7,915 nucleotides of DNA from the NCBI GenBank assembly GCA_039932095.1, contig JBDTQR010000200.1:1-7915 (forward strand). The letters are read 5' to 3'. Below are positions 6,859 through 7,915 of this stretch, piece by piece (the stretch's first letter is position 1; each line of letters begins with the position of its first letter). A program made the translations under genes and the position numbers. The notes beneath the pieces were generated by a model. The model made no database searches. It was given only the letters and a program-made list of their open reading frames with translations, and was not told the origin of the DNA. The DNA is from Stagnihabitans sp039932095 (lineage in GTDB: Bacteria; Pseudomonadota; Alphaproteobacteria; Rhodobacterales; Rhodobacteraceae).

Positions 6859-7915
6859 GGTTCAACACCCTCTGATTGGCGGTGGACATCAGCGCCTTGC
6901 CACGCTGGTCGAACAGGCTGATCGAGCGTGCGTCGAACCGCAGACCGGTCGTCTGGCCCAGCGAAACCTTGTCCTCGGAGCCGATGCGTGCCTTGACCGC
7001 ACCGTAGCCCGTGTCAAAGGTCACGATCTGCGTGGTGCCCAGATATTCGCTTGCCACCACGCGACCGCGGGTAACTGCCGTATCGTCGGGGTGCACATTC
7101 TCGGGCCGCACCCCCAGAACCAGCGCCCCGCTTGCCCCGCCGATCATCTGCGGAATTTCCACAGCATCCTCACCCAACGCTACCGACCGCGCGCCGCTGC
7201 CGACCATCCCGTCAAACCGCAGGAAATTCATGGGTGGCGAGCCGATGAAATTGGCCACAAAGGTCGTCGCGGGCCAGTCGTAAATGTCCTGCGGCTTGCC
7301 AAATTGTTCGACCACGCCGTGATTCATCACCACGATCTTGTCGCCCATCTGCATCGCTTCCAGCTGGTCATGGGTGACATAGACCGTCGTCGCGCCCATC
7401 CGGTCATGCAGGGCGCGCAACTCTTCGGCCATATGCTCGCGGAACTCGGCATCCAGCGCACCCAGCGGCTCATCCATCAGAAAGCAGGCGGGATTGCGAA
7501 CGATCGCTCGGCCAAGGGCGACGCGCTGCCGGTCACCCCCAGAAAGCCCGCCAACCGGCCGGTCCAATAGCCCGGTGATCCCGAGGATCGCCGCCACCTC
7601 CTCGACCTTGGCCTTGACCTGCGTCCGCGGCATGCCCTGACTGATCAGCGGATAAGAGATGTTCTTGCGCACGTTCATATGGGGATACAAGGCGAACATC
7701 TGGAACACAAACGCGATGTCCCGCTGGCTGGCCGGTTTCTGGCTGACCTCTTCACCGTTGATGTAGATCTCGCCCGAGGTTGGCAGTTCCAGCCCGGCGA
7801 TCATCCGCAGCGTGGTGGTCTTGCCGCAGCCCGACGGGCCCAGCAGCATGAAGAACTCGCCGTCCTCGATGGTAAAGCTGGACGATTGCACCGCGGTGAA
7901 GGCGCCAAAGTCCTT
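6851..7915 (-). CDS. Sugar/polyol ABC transporter ATP-binding protein (UgpC/GlpS-like), first of a pair, N-terminus outside window
   Basis: This gene encodes a carbohydrate-type ABC importer ATPase and runs off the right edge. The frame is open to base 7915, beginning KDFGAFTAVQ, the usual first strand of the fold, so only about 10 residues are missing. The in-frame GTG at 7891 lies inside this conserved strand and is not the real start. Numbering from the first visible codon, the motifs are Walker A GPSGCGKTT (26-34), Q-loop VFQMFALYP (70-78), signature LSGGDRQR (124-131), Walker B FLMDEP (145-150), D-loop GALD (152-155) and H-loop THDQ (181-184). FIGSPPMNF (223-231) and GVRPEN (268-273) mark the UgpC-like C-terminal regulatory domain. 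The signature has Asp where Gln or Glu is commoner. The gene overlaps the next ATPase gene by 8 bases. Permeases and a binding protein are expected upstream, outside the window. Confidence 0.93.
   Translation of the reverse strand, partial: KDFGAFTAVQSSSFTIEDGEFFMLLGPSGCGKTTTLRMIAGLELPTSGEIYINGEEVSQKPASQRDIAFVFQMFALYPHMNVRKNISYPLISQGMPRTQVKAKVEEVAAILGITGLLDRPVGGLSGGDRQRVALGRAIVRNPACFLMDEPLGALDAEFREHMAEELRALHDRMGATTVYVTHDQLEAMQMGDKIVVMNHGVVEQFGKPQDIYDWPATTFVANFIGSPPMNFLRFDGMVGSGARSVALGEDAVEIPQMIGGASGALVLGVRPENVHPDDTAVTRGRVVASEYLGTTQIVTFDTGYGAVKARIGSEDKVSLGQTTGLRFDARSISLFDQRGKALMSTANQRVLNHG

Noticed and set aside
7889..7891. GTG as the start codon of the rightmost ATPase gene
   Set aside because: The frame stays open to the window edge and the upstream residues KDFGAFTA belong to the conserved first strand of the ATPase fold, so the true start lies outside the window.
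1..7915. Toxin-antitoxin, defence, phage or mobile-element genes
   Set aside because: No transposase, integrase, nuclease, toxin-like small gene, tandem repeat array or target-site duplication was seen. All gene-sized space is filled by transport and metabolic genes of similar base composition.

Overview
The window looks like chromosomal DNA from a GC-rich alphaproteobacterium, most likely Rhodobacterales (Rhodobacteraceae/Paracoccaceae). This rests on the strong G/C bias at third codon positions, the style of the proteins and the palindromic GC-rich intergenic repeat. The genus cannot be fixed from sequence alone. No rRNA, tRNA, CRISPR, phage or insertion-sequence feature was recognised. Nearly all the DNA is accounted for by six protein genes, two of them cut by the window edges.

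Left part (1-2355, + strand): the 3' end of a ProV-type ATPase gene, overlapped by 4 bases (ATGA) by a 656-residue permease gene. The permease contains two complete ProW-type permease domains fused head to tail. Together they are the energising and membrane parts of a glycine betaine/proline-type (quaternary amine or TMAO) importer. The periplasmic binding protein is not in the window.

Middle (2356-4134): a 174-base convergent gap holds an inverted pair of palindromic REP-like units. Next come two divergent genes sharing a 75-base promoter region: a METTL27/WBSCR27-like SAM methyltransferase (- strand) and a LicA/choline-kinase-like phosphotransferase (+ strand). A choline-kinase-like enzyme beside a quaternary-amine importer suggests, but does not prove, a link to choline or ethanolamine metabolism.

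Right part (4243-7915, - strand, read right to left): the 3' end of a tightly coupled operon. It holds two different MalK/UgpC/GlpS-GlpT-like sugar or polyol ABC ATPases that overlap by 8 bases, then a fused DhaK-DhaL dihydroxyacetone kinase 9 bases downstream. The likely theme is import of a small polyol or ketose (glycerol, dihydroxyacetone or a tetrose) followed by phosphorylation of a short ketose. The permeases and binding protein would lie upstream, beyond the right edge.

Overall this is ordinary metabolic and transport territory, and no clearly novel defence or mobile system is seen. The most interesting points are the exact 315-residue internal repeat of the fused permease, the shortened CBS region of its ATPase, the REP-like inverted pair, the methyltransferase/kinase pair of unknown substrate, and the paired-ATPase plus triose-kinase operon.
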